A DNA stretch of 64,000 nt from positions 434,001 to 498,000 of the forward strand of contig NZ_LFND01000002.1 of assembly GCF_001045465.1 (NCBI RefSeq). Reading direction: 5' to 3'. The notes beneath the pieces were generated by a model. The model did no database searches, was not told the origin of the DNA, and saw nothing but the letters and a program-made list of their open reading frames with translations. The DNA comes from Chryseobacterium angstadtii (GTDB lineage: Bacteria > Bacteroidota > Bacteroidia > Flavobacteriales > Weeksellaceae). The position numbers and the translations under genes were made by a program. Below are positions 7,970 to 15,693 of the stretch, in pieces (position 1 is the first letter of the stretch; each line of letters begins with the position of its first letter).

Positions 7970-9898
7970 CTATTTCAGTTTCCTGTTAATCACCCTATCC
8001 ATATAATCCTGGAACCAGGCTTTTGCCGTCTGCATTCCCTTTTCAATTTCCGGGTTTTTCAGTTTTCCCATCAGGTTTTTTTCAAAGCCCAGGTCTGTTT
8101 TATCGTATACGCCGGTAATTTCTTTTCCGTCAAAGCGGTATATGTAGTTTCCGATGATGAACTGCTCCGAGCTTCCATCTGAATTCACAACAATAGAAGG
8201 GTATACTTTATCACTTACGAGACTTCTCCCCCAGCTTCTGATAGGCTTATTGTAACCGATAAGATCTGCCAGTGTAGGATAAATATCAATCTGCTGGGCC
8301 ACTTCCGGATTCACCCCATTAAGATGATAGTCCGGATTGGGGGAATAAAGAATAAGCGGAACGGCAAACCGGTTCATGGCTTTTTCATATTCTCCGTAAG
8401 CGATCTGATTGGTATGATCTCCTGTGAAAACAAAGATGGTATTATTGAACCACGGTTCTTTTTTAGCTGTTTCAAAATATTTTTTAATGGCATAATCCGT
8501 ATACTGGATCGGTTCATGCATTTCTATGGTTCCTTTTTTAAATTTCCCTTTGTATTTCTCAGGAATTTTAAACGGATGGTGAGAGGAAGCGGTAAATACG
8601 GTAGACATAAAAGGCTGCTTCTTTCCTACATTCTTTGCAAAATACTGAAGAAACGGCTCATCCCAGATGGCCCACATCCCATCAAAATCCTCATCGTGAT
8701 TGTATTCATTTTTCCCGAAATAATGTTTAAAGCCCAATATATTTCCAAATCCGAGAAAACCCATAGATCCATTGGGAGCTCCGTGATAGAAAGAGGTATC
8801 GTACCCAAGATCATTACAAACCGAAACAATGGACTGTATTTTCTGATTGGAATAGGGTGAACTGGTAAAAGCATCCGTAAGACTCGGAATTCCGGCCAAC
8901 ACACTGCTCATTCCGTGGATGGATTGTCTGCCATTGGCAAAAGTATTGGGAAAAATCAGACTCTTCCCCGCAAGGCTGTCTATAAAAGGGGTATAGGAAA
9001 CATATCCGTTGATATTTTTGTCTTTATTAAAAGCTCCCGAATATTCTCTTCCGAAAGATTCAACAATAAAAATAACGATATTGGGACGGTTCTCTACTTT
9101 CCGGTCATATTCTTTATAAGGCTGAACATTATCCGCAATATATTTTTCATCTACAAAATGAACTTCTTTAAAGTTATTCGTTCCTAAAGTTCTGAAGAAT
9201 GAAAATGTACTGTTTAAGACTATATTTCCCTGAAGCGGATTCACAACAAAACGGTTCGCATCTACCAAATTGATAGGTCTTGTACTGTGCTTGAAATCTC
9301 CACGAATTCCTCCTACTACCAAAACAGCGGTTCCGCAAAGAACCAACACAGACCATATAAAGTACGGGATAAGTTTTAAAGGCTTCTGCTCCGTAATCTT
9401 TACTTTTTTATAAAGGAAAACCCAAAGTGCCATTAAAACAACAAACCACATCAGAACAAAAGGATGCTGGCCAATGGAAACCGTGAATACTTTAAAGACA
9501 TTGGACTCGTGTTTTGCCACTTCCAGTGCTGTAGAAGTAAGTCTTGCCTGGGAAAATTTATAATAAACAAAATCCCCGAAATTCATCGCATAGGCAATTC
9601 CGTTGGTAATAAAATACAGCCAGAAAAGAATGGTCTGATAAACTTTCTTCGTATTAATGACAATCGGGACAAGACTCAGCAGAATAAATAAGGCATTGAC
9701 ATATAAAATGGCCGTAGTATCAAAGGCTGTTCCATGAAATGCAAGGTTGAAATAATCTGAAACGGAATCTACTTTAATGAGTTCTTTATTGAAATACCAG
9801 AACAAAAGCCTGGCTATCTGATAAAAGACATATGCTAAAAAAATCCGGTACAAAAGCACCAGAACTTCTTGTTTTCTAAATTCTTTAAAAAATTTCAT
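7970..9898 (-). CDS. LTA-synthase-family sulfatase (membrane phosphoglycerol transferase-like)
   Basis: 642 residues. Five hydrophobic helices in the first 200 residues anchor the chain; the rest is an extracytoplasmic sulfatase-fold domain. Visible motifs are NIVIFIVESFGREYSG (metal ligand Glu), NTFANGRQSIHGM (nucleophile region), SSHHPFKIP, and FTGDHTNQ (metal ligands Asp-His). Gram-positive LtaS polymerises glycerol phosphate; Bacteroidota have no lipoteichoic acid, so the acceptor here is probably another envelope glycan or lipid, which is inference. It shares an 89-base divergent promoter region with pssA. The stop codon is followed at once by a degenerate repeat. Confidence 0.88.
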   Translation of the reverse strand: MKFFKEFRKQEVLVLLYRIFLAYVFYQIARLLFWYFNKELIKVDSVSDYFNLAFHGTAFDTTAILYVNALFILLSLVPIVINTKKVYQTILFWLYFITNGIAYAMNFGDFVYYKFSQARLTSTALEVAKHESNVFKVFTVSIGQHPFVLMWFVVLMALWVFLYKKVKITEQKPLKLIPYFIWSVLVLCGTAVLVVGGIRGDFKHSTRPINLVDANRFVVNPLQGNIVLNSTFSFFRTLGTNNFKEVHFVDEKYIADNVQPYKEYDRKVENRPNIVIFIVESFGREYSGAFNKDKNINGYVSYTPFIDSLAGKSLIFPNTFANGRQSIHGMSSVLAGIPSLTDAFTSSPYSNQKIQSIVSVCNDLGYDTSFYHGAPNGSMGFLGFGNILGFKHYFGKNEYNHDEDFDGMWAIWDEPFLQYFAKNVGKKQPFMSTVFTASSHHPFKIPEKYKGKFKKGTIEMHEPIQYTDYAIKKYFETAKKEPWFNNTIFVFTGDHTNQIAYGEYEKAMNRFAVPLILYSPNPDYHLNGVNPEVAQQIDIYPTLADLIGYNKPIRSWGRSLVSDKVYPSIVVNSDGSSEQFIIGNYIYRFDGKEITGVYDKTDLGFEKNLMGKLKNPEIEKGMQTAKAWFQDYMDRVINRKLK

Positions 9899-9902
9899 CC
9901 GG

Positions 9903-9910
9903 CAAATTTA
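9903..9910 (-). promoter_or_regulatory. TAAATTTG box, 4 nt before the start codon
   Basis: On the minus strand TAAATTTG ends at 9903 and the ATG begins at 9898. If transcription starts the usual few bases after the box, the mRNA of the LTA-synthase-like gene would have essentially no 5' leader. Confidence 0.55.
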
Positions 9911-9974
9911 CATCAAAAACCGATTAATGTATTTTTTCCTTCATAATATTTCAGGATAAACTTTGGAAAAACCG

Positions 9975-9982
9975 TATTTTTG
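9975..9982 (+). promoter_or_regulatory. TATTTTTG box, 5 nt before the pssA start
   Basis: TATTTTTG ends at 9982 and the pssA ATG begins at 9988. The -33 element is not clear. A leaderless mRNA is suggested. Confidence 0.5.
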
Positions 9983-9987
9983 TTGAC

Positions 9988-10701
9988 ATGAATTTCATAA
10001 AAAATAATCTTGCCAATCTATTGACGCTTGCCAATTTATTTGCAGGCTGTGTAGGTGCAATCCATCTTATTTTAGGAGATTACCAGACGACGGCAATCTG
10101 TATCATTCTTTCTTCTATCTTCGATTTCTTTGACGGGTTTGTGGCCCGGGCAGTAAAATCCAATTCCAATCTGGGTCTTCAGCTGGATTCTCTGGCAGAT
10201 ATGGTGAGCTTCGGATTGATTCCCGGTCTTACGATGTATAAAGCACTGGAGCCGTTCGGAAATGAAATTTTAGGGATGCAGCTTCCTTTTGAGATCAGCT
10301 ATATCGGTCTTTTAGCAACGATTTTCTCCTGCTTGAGACTTGCTATTTTTAATCTCGATGAAGAGCAGCGTTATTATTTTAAAGGACTCAACACACCAAC
10401 CAATACGGTATTGCTGTTTGGATTGTATTATGCTTTCAAAGAAATGGGAGCTTTCGGATTCTTATTCGAAAATCCTTTACTTTTAATAGCATTAACAGTG
10501 ATCACATCATGGCTTCTGATCAGTCCGATTAAAATGATAGCCATGAAATTCAAGTCCAGAAAATTACAGGACAATTATCCGAAAGTTATTTTATTAGGCG
10601 GTGGAATTGCCATTCTGATTATATTTCAGATTGTGGGTATTCCTATGCTTGTTATTTATTATATCTTAGTATCGTTGATTTTTCAGAGACAGCTGAAGTA
10701 G
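9988..10701 (+). CDS. pssA: CDP-diacylglycerol-serine O-phosphatidyltransferase
   Basis: 237 residues, a polytopic inner-membrane enzyme that makes phosphatidylserine, the precursor of phosphatidylethanolamine. The CDP-alcohol phosphotransferase motif is complete near residues 47-72: DFFDGFVAR, then eight residues, G, three residues, D, three residues, D. The start MNFIKNNLANLLTLANLFAG is typical. About six membrane helices follow. The TAnnTTTG box lies 5 bases before the ATG. After the stop there is a short GA/T-rich repeat and no terminator hairpin. Confidence 0.94.
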   Translation: MNFIKNNLANLLTLANLFAGCVGAIHLILGDYQTTAICIILSSIFDFFDGFVARAVKSNSNLGLQLDSLADMVSFGLIPGLTMYKALEPFGNEILGMQLPFEISYIGLLATIFSCLRLAIFNLDEEQRYYFKGLNTPTNTVLLFGLYYAFKEMGAFGFLFENPLLLIALTVITSWLLISPIKMIAMKFKSRKLQDNYPKVILLGGGIAILIIFQIVGIPMLVIYYILVSLIFQRQLK

Positions 10702-10735
10702 AAGTTAGAGGCAAGAAGTTAGAAATTAGTATAAC
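10702..10735 (+). repeat. Stop-codon-adjacent degenerate repeat, site 2
   Basis: Immediately after the pssA stop: AAGTTAGAGGCAAGAAGTTAG-type words, then a stretch with CACATTATCACATTAACC before the exonuclease start. It is related in position and base bias to the other stop-adjacent repeats. Confidence 0.45.
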
Positions 10736-10789
10736 AGCGCATCCCCGAATCAGCACATTATCACATTAACCTATTTTCAATTGAACAAC

Positions 10790-11554
10790 ATGAATTTAAA
10801 ACTCCATAAACCGCTTTGTATTTTTGATCTTGAAACAACGGGAACCAATATCGGAAAAGACAGAATTGTTGAAATCTGTATTTTAAAAGTAAACCCGGAT
10901 GCATCCCGCGAAAGCAAAACATGGCGCGTAAATCCTGAAATGCCTATTCCCAATGAATCCAGTGAGATTCACGGAATTTATGATGAAGATGTAAAGGATG
11001 CTCCCACTTTCAGAGACATTGCCCCAAAAGTGATGGAAATGCTTTCAGGAAGTGATCTGGGGGGATTCAATTCCAATAGATTTGATGTTCCGCTTCTGGC
11101 AGAAGAACTGCTGAGAGTAGAAATAGATTTTGATCTGAGTAAATTCAGGCTTGTAGATGCACAGACCATTTTCCACAAAAAAGAACCGAGAAACTTAGGA
11201 GCTGCTTATCAGTTCTACTGTGGCAAAGTTTTGGAAAATGCCCATTCGGCCGAAGCTGATGTGATGGCGACTTTTGAGGTGCTGGATGCACAGGTTGGAA
11301 AATATGACGATATCCCGAATGAGATTGCTCCTTTAAGTGAATTCACCTTCCATAATAAGAATGCAGATCTTGCAGGATTTATAGGATACAATGATAAAAC
11401 GGAAGCTGTTTTCAATTTCGGAAAATATAAAGGGCAAGTGGTAAAAGCTGTGTTCCAAAAGGATCTTGGCTATTACGGATGGCTTCAGAATGCGGATTTC
11501 CCGCTGTACACCAAAAAGGTATTTACAAAAATTCAACTTACAGGTAAATTTTAG
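10790..11554 (+). CDS. DnaQ-like 3'-5' exonuclease
   Basis: 254 residues from the ATG at 10790; an in-frame TTG three codons upstream is less likely. The DEDDh exonuclease motifs are all present: FDLETTG (Exo I), GFNSNRFDVPLLAEEL (Exo II) and HSAEADVMATFEV (Exo III). The last 60 residues (FNFGKYKGQVVKAVF through GWLQNADFP) resemble the DUF3820 module often attached to such nucleases. Role: proofreading-type or DNA/RNA-trimming exonuclease; it is not the Pol III epsilon chain by any direct evidence. The DUF2007 gene follows at 3 bases, so they share an operon. Confidence 0.9.
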   Translation: MNLKLHKPLCIFDLETTGTNIGKDRIVEICILKVNPDASRESKTWRVNPEMPIPNESSEIHGIYDEDVKDAPTFRDIAPKVMEMLSGSDLGGFNSNRFDVPLLAEELLRVEIDFDLSKFRLVDAQTIFHKKEPRNLGAAYQFYCGKVLENAHSAEADVMATFEVLDAQVGKYDDIPNEIAPLSEFTFHNKNADLAGFIGYNDKTEAVFNFGKYKGQVVKAVFQKDLGYYGWLQNADFPLYTKKVFTKIQLTGKF

Positions 11555-11557
11555 ACA

Positions 11558-11956
11558 ATGTCGAATCTGGTCCGCTTTAAATTTTACGAAACAGCTCTTG
11601 AAGCCAACAGGGACAAACAAATTCTTGCAGAAAACGGCGTGAATGGTTTTATTGCCAACGAACAGCTCATTCAGTCGGATTGGCTGCTTTCACAGGCTGT
11701 GGGCGGCATCCAATTACAGGTTTTTGAAGAAGATGTAGAAAAAGCTAAACAGATTCTTCAGGATTATAATGACAATGAAGCGTATTCACTGGAAGTAGAA
11801 CATACCATAAAGGATCCTGCATTTGATTTTGTATGCCCGAAGTGTGGTTCAAATCATATTTACAGGGACGATAGAGCGACGAGCTTTTTTGGAATCTCCA
11901 TTTTGTCAAGCCAGAAATTTGTCTGTTATTATTGCGGGAACGAGTTTACGCATTGA
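11558..11956 (+). CDS. DUF2007 protein with C-terminal zinc ribbon
   Basis: 132 residues. The N-terminal half (VRFKFYETALEANRDKQIL, ENGVNGFIANEQ, GGIQLQVFEEDVEKAKQIL) matches DUF2007, a ferredoxin-like fold related to PII-like signalling domains. The C-terminal half has two Cys pairs, CPKCG and CYYCG, spaced as in a zinc ribbon. It lies 3 bases after the exonuclease gene. The ligand is unknown. Confidence 0.85.
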   Translation: MSNLVRFKFYETALEANRDKQILAENGVNGFIANEQLIQSDWLLSQAVGGIQLQVFEEDVEKAKQILQDYNDNEAYSLEVEHTIKDPAFDFVCPKCGSNHIYRDDRATSFFGISILSSQKFVCYYCGNEFTH

Positions 11957-11999
11957 TATCAGTTTTCATAAAGAGAAATAATAAAAAAGCATACGTGAT

Positions 12000-12605
12000 A
12001 TGAAAATCATTTGTATAGGAAGAAACTACAGCGAGCATGCTAAAGAATTAGGAAACGAAATCCCTGAAAAACCGGTTATTTTCATGAAACCTGACACAGC
12101 CGTTTTAAAGGGAAATGATTTTTATATCCCTGAATTCTCCGAAGATATTCATTATGAGCTGGAAGTGGTTCTAAAAATCTCAAAAGGAGGGAAATATATT
12201 CAGAAGGAAACAGCGCATAAACATTATGAAGAAATCAGTTTAGGAATAGATTTTACGGCCAGAGATCTTCAGAGCGAACTTAAATCCAAAGGTCTTCCCT
12301 GGGAGCTTGCCAAAGGTTTTGACGGTTCTGCAGTGGTAGGAAATTTCTTCAGCAAAGAAAATTTTGATCTTGAAGGACTGCCGTTTTCATTATTACAGAA
12401 TAAAGAAAAAGTTCAGGACGGAAATACCAAAGACATGATCTTCAGCTTTGATGATATCATTGCTTTCGCTTCTCAATACTTTACTTTAAGAGTAGGTGAT
12501 CTTATTTTTACAGGGACACCAAAAGGCGTTGGAAAGGTAAATGAAAACGATGTTCTGGAAGCGTATCTGAAAGATGACAAAATCCTTGATATCCGAATAT
12601 TATAA
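12000..12605 (+). CDS. Fumarylacetoacetate hydrolase family protein
   Basis: 201 residues, the short form of the FAH fold. Signature parts are IGRNYSEHAKELGNEIP, VIFMKPDTAVL, the metal-binding HYELEVVLKI, GIDFTARDLQ, and the end DLIFTGTPKGVGKV. Members act on oxaloacetate, acylpyruvates or related beta-diketo acids with Mg2+ or Mn2+; which substrate applies cannot be read from sequence. It is the third gene of a same-strand run (exonuclease, DUF2007, FAH, UspA). Confidence 0.92.
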   Translation: MKIICIGRNYSEHAKELGNEIPEKPVIFMKPDTAVLKGNDFYIPEFSEDIHYELEVVLKISKGGKYIQKETAHKHYEEISLGIDFTARDLQSELKSKGLPWELAKGFDGSAVVGNFFSKENFDLEGLPFSLLQNKEKVQDGNTKDMIFSFDDIIAFASQYFTLRVGDLIFTGTPKGVGKVNENDVLEAYLKDDKILDIRIL

Positions 12606-12664
12606 GTATTTAACATAAAAATCCGGCTTTTTTTTCTTATCTTTAGGATACAAAATTAGAGGTC

Positions 12665-13102
12665 ATGATAAATATTGTACTACCCGTAGATTTTGGGGAC
12701 AAAACAGAACAGCTTGTAGATGGAGCCGTAAAATTTGCAAAACAGCTCAACGGCAGAATCTTTCTGATTCATGTGGCACCGGCAGATATTGGTTTTGCCA
12801 TCGGTGATATGGGATATCAATATTTTCCTGAAGTAGAAGCCAATGAGATTAGAAGCGAGCTGGTAGAACTGAATAAGATTGAACAAAGAATCATCGCCCA
12901 TGATGTAGACTGCGAGCACCTTTTAAAACAAGGAATTGCCAAAGAGATCATTCTGGATTATGCCAAAGCAAAAAATGCAGATTATATTGTAATGGGATCG
13001 CATGGAAGAAGCGGAATTTATGATGTATTTGTAGGAAGCTTAACCAAAGGGCTTACTAAAGATTCTCCTGTTCCGGTACTTGTACTTCCGATTCACGAAT
13101 AG
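12665..13102 (+). CDS. Universal stress protein, UspA family
   Basis: 145 residues, one Usp domain. The beginning IVLPVDFGDKTEQLVDGAVKFA and the ATP-binding GSHGRSGIYDVFVGSLT near the C-terminus are diagnostic of the ATP-binding class. A TATCTTTA stretch 20 bases upstream is a near match to the -7 box. A strong bidirectional hairpin follows. Confidence 0.93.
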   Translation: MINIVLPVDFGDKTEQLVDGAVKFAKQLNGRIFLIHVAPADIGFAIGDMGYQYFPEVEANEIRSELVELNKIEQRIIAHDVDCEHLLKQGIAKEIILDYAKAKNADYIVMGSHGRSGIYDVFVGSLTKGLTKDSPVPVLVLPIHE

Positions 13103-13125
13103 AAATTGAATTTTAATCGTTAATA

Positions 13126-13161
13126 AAAAAACCGATCAGACTAAAGTCCGATCGGTTTTTT
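13126..13161. terminator. Bidirectional terminator between uspA-like gene and small membrane gene
   Basis: Arms AAAAAACCGATC and GATCGGTTTTTT with an extra inner GACT/AGTC pairing. It serves the two convergent genes. Confidence 0.85.
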
Positions 13162-13178
13162 ACTATATAACCAATTAA

Positions 13179-13412
13179 TTAACCTTCTTTTTTAAAGATC
13201 TTAGGATCGTAGTAAGGGTTTTTACCCTCAGTCGGAGAATAATAGTCTTTGTCTTTATCACCACCAAGTGTTACTACTAATACATAGCACCAATAAGTAA
13301 ACAGTACACAGCAAACGATAAATAAAATCCAGTTTAAAACATTTCCAAATGTATCAAAAAAACCGAAACTAAATTTGAAAACTTTACTTAAGAATAACCA
13401 GAAAGACGTCAT
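13179..13412 (-). CDS. Small membrane protein, probably DUF6341
   Basis: 77 residues with a hydrophobic helix at about 25-48 (LNWILFIVCCVLFTYWCYVLV) and a polar tail ending YYSPTEGKNPYYDPKIFKKEG. It stands divergent to the DUF6427 gene, an arrangement I recall for Flavobacteriia. Function unknown. The DUF name is from memory and less sure than the membrane topology. Confidence 0.75.
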   Translation of the reverse strand: MTSFWLFLSKVFKFSFGFFDTFGNVLNWILFIVCCVLFTYWCYVLVVTLGGDKDKDYYSPTEGKNPYYDPKIFKKEG

Positions 13413-13430
13413 TATTTTCCTTTTTTAAAT

Positions 13431-13438
13431 TAACTTTG
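13431..13438 (+). promoter_or_regulatory. TAACTTTG box of the DUF6427 gene
   Basis: TAACTTTG matches TAnnTTTG and lies 16 bases before the ATG at 13455. Confidence 0.5.
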
Positions 13439-13454
13439 TACAAATTTATAAAAA

Positions 13455-14360
13455 ATGTTTAAATTACTTTCAAAAGAAAGCAATATTTTTTCAATTCCTG
13501 TGTATATTGGTTTTCTTCTATTAGTAGTTATAATATTCAACATCCTGAATTTCAACACTTATGAAGCAATCATTGCCGGAATAACTTTCCTGGGAATTGC
13601 TTTGGGATATTTTTGTTTCCACAGCATTGCTCTTAATTATCAGACGCATCTGCCGTTATTTTTATATACCTTCTTTATTTTCGGACTGTATCCCGGAAAT
13701 CTGGACATTGGAGTTGCGGTAGCTCTGCTTACCAATTCCTTTTTGCTCCTGCTGCTCACCAGTGCAGACGAAGACATCAGAAAAAAATCTTATGTTCTGG
13801 TAGGCGCCATTGTTGCCCTGAATTTTATTTTTCTTCCGACAACGTGGCCCATGGCTCTTTTCGTGATTGTTCACGTCATCGCTACCTCTCAAAAAATCAG
13901 TTTAAATCTCTTCAGATTTCTTTTGGGAACTATAATGATTGCCTTCAGTTATTTCTCTGTCATGTTTTTTTTCCATTTCACCACCTGGAATCTCGATTAT
14001 TTTCCTTTTGGAAAAATGAAGCCAATGACAGATTATACGGATCTCGTTCCTTTGGTTCCGATTGTACTGATGCTTATTTATGCTGTATACGACCATTTTA
14101 CAAACTATAACAAAAAAAGCCCGATCAGCAGATATAAATACACTTTTCTGCTTGTCTTTTCGCTGGCCCAGCTGGTCACTATTATTCTGTATATGAATAA
14201 AAGCTACGAATATTTACTGCTTCTGGCATTTCCATCGAGCATTATCCTGAGCAGGATGATGAGATTTTTACCCAAATACTGGATGCAGGAGGTAAGCTTA
14301 TGGCTTATCATCATAAGTTTGATTACTTTTAAAGCAGGTACGTATTTTGATTTATTTTAA
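13455..14360 (+). CDS. DUF6427 family membrane protein
   Basis: 301 residues with about 8-9 hydrophobic helices filling nearly the whole chain (for example LLLVVIIFNILNF, IIAGITFLGIALGYF, FRFLLGTIMIAFSYFSVMFF). It matches my recollection of DUF6427, a Flavobacteriia membrane family of unknown role. The DUF3109 gene follows after 5 bases, so they form an operon. No catalytic motif is visible. Confidence 0.82.
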   Translation: MFKLLSKESNIFSIPVYIGFLLLVVIIFNILNFNTYEAIIAGITFLGIALGYFCFHSIALNYQTHLPLFLYTFFIFGLYPGNLDIGVAVALLTNSFLLLLLTSADEDIRKKSYVLVGAIVALNFIFLPTTWPMALFVIVHVIATSQKISLNLFRFLLGTIMIAFSYFSVMFFFHFTTWNLDYFPFGKMKPMTDYTDLVPLVPIVLMLIYAVYDHFTNYNKKSPISRYKYTFLLVFSLAQLVTIILYMNKSYEYLLLLAFPSSIILSRMMRFLPKYWMQEVSLWLIIISLITFKAGTYFDLF

Positions 14361-14365
14361 AGATT

Positions 14366-14950
14366 ATGATTCAGATAGACGATAAATTGATTTCAGAGGA
14401 TATATTTTCCGAAGAATTTGTTTGCAACCTTACGAAATGTAAAGGTGCATGCTGTGTGGAAGGAGATGTAGGCGCTCCGCTAGATAAGGATGAACTTGAA
14501 ATTTTAGACAGTATTTTTGATAAAATAAAACCTTATCTTACACAGGAAGGCATCAAAGCCCTTGAAGAACAGGGTACATGGACTACCGATCCTCAGGACG
14601 GTATGTATGTAACCCCTATGGTAGAAGACCGAGAATGTGCTTACGTCACATTCGACGAGAAAGGAATTACGAAATGTGGTATTGAAAAAGCATATGAAGA
14701 CGGCGCTGTTGACTGGCAGAAACCTATCTCCTGCCACCTCTACCCAATCCGTATCACCGAATATTCTACATTTACAGCCCTGAACTACCACGAATGGAGC
14801 GTGTGCAGCGATGCCTGTGCACTGGGAAAAGAACTGCAGGTTCCTATCTATAAATTCCTGAAAACTCCGCTCACCAGAAAGTACGGTGAAGATTTCTACG
14901 GCGTTCTGAGTGAAGCTGCCGACGAATGGAAAAAAGCCTATGGCTCTTAA
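14366..14950 (+). CDS. DUF3109 family Cys-rich protein
   Basis: 194 residues. The N-terminus has CNLTKCKGACCVEGDVGAPL, followed by single Cys in RECAY, TKCGIEK and the motif SCHLYPIRI, then CSDACALG. This Cys set is that of DUF3109, related to the YkgJ-type iron-sulfur or zinc proteins. The substrate is unknown. The gene is coupled to DUF6427 and followed by a hairpin terminator. Confidence 0.92.
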   Translation: MIQIDDKLISEDIFSEEFVCNLTKCKGACCVEGDVGAPLDKDELEILDSIFDKIKPYLTQEGIKALEEQGTWTTDPQDGMYVTPMVEDRECAYVTFDEKGITKCGIEKAYEDGAVDWQKPISCHLYPIRITEYSTFTALNYHEWSVCSDACALGKELQVPIYKFLKTPLTRKYGEDFYGVLSEAADEWKKAYGS

Positions 14951-14956
14951 AACTAT

Positions 14957-14988
14957 AAAACCGTGGAAAACTCTACGGTTTTTTTTAT
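14957..14988 (+). terminator. Terminator of the DUF3109 gene
   Basis: Arms AAAACCGT and ACGGTTTT followed by a T run, 6 bases after the stop. Confidence 0.75.
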
Positions 14989-15266
14989 TGATTCCGAGCC
15001 TGTTTATTTCTTATTTTTTTAAACGTAAGGGAAAACAAAGAATTGAATTGAATTGAATATTCCTTTATTTTAAGATAAACAAAGGTGTAAACTTATATAA
15101 GTAATACCCTATTTTTGCTTTAATTTTTTTTGTCAACAAATATTTTTGATTAATTAAAAACACCTGAAAAGATCATCTGCATCATGATTACAGAGCATTT
15201 TTTAAAAACTTGGATAAGGATTTTAAGAATACAATTTAAATTCGCATTTTTGTAAAAAAACCGGCT
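14989..15266. other. AT-rich intergenic stretch
   Basis: With the terminator this makes a gap of 316 bases. It holds three direct copies of ATTGA near 15040-15055 and the promoter region of the XRE gene; CATTTTTG 13 bases before the ATG is one base off the TAnnTTTG box. I see no gene. Confidence 0.5.
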
Positions 15267-15632
15267 ATGCAAAAAGAAAAATTACGTGCAATAAGAAAAC
15301 AGAAAGGCTATACCCAACAGCAGATCGCCGACATCATAGCCACTGATGTATCCAACTACAGCAGAAAAGAAAGCGGCGATGTAAGGATTTTCAGGGATGA
15401 ATGGGAAAAAATCTCCCGTTTTCTGGACCTTCCCATTGAGGAAATTTATGAGGACGATGAAGTGAAAACTATTATCCAGAATCCGGTATTCCACGACAGT
15501 CCGGGATCTTATGCCATGGGACATGTCACTAATTTTAACAATGAAATGAGTCTTGCCATTATAAAGAATCTTCAGGAATATATAGAGCTTCTGAAAGATG
15601 AAGTGAAAAGGCTGAAGGAAGGGAAGAAATAA
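15267..15632 (+). CDS. Small XRE-family regulator
   Basis: 121 residues. The first 60 form an HTH of the XRE/Cro class (LRAIRKQKGYTQQQIADII, then VSNYSRKESGDV). The C-terminal part is a predicted coiled coil (AIIKNLQEYIELLKDEVKRLKEGKK), which would mediate dimerisation. It shares a terminator with the convergent M16 peptidase. The regulated genes are unknown. Confidence 0.88.
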   Translation: MQKEKLRAIRKQKGYTQQQIADIIATDVSNYSRKESGDVRIFRDEWEKISRFLDLPIEEIYEDDEVKTIIQNPVFHDSPGSYAMGHVTNFNNEMSLAIIKNLQEYIELLKDEVKRLKEGKK

Positions 15633-15640
15633 CACCATAA

Positions 15641-15668
15641 AAAAACCGCAGACTGCTCTGCGGTTTTT
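15641..15668. terminator. Bidirectional terminator, XRE gene and M16 gene
   Basis: Perfect 12-base arms AAAAACCGCAGA and TCTGCGGTTTTT with a 4-base loop. Confidence 0.88.
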
Positions 15669-15693
15669 CTTTTATTCATGATTCTGAATACTC

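Noticed and set aside
7970-9898. The LTA-synthase-like gene as evidence of a Gram-positive origin
   Set aside because: The family is common in Bacteroidota, and the promoter and base use match the neighbours; no sign of transfer.
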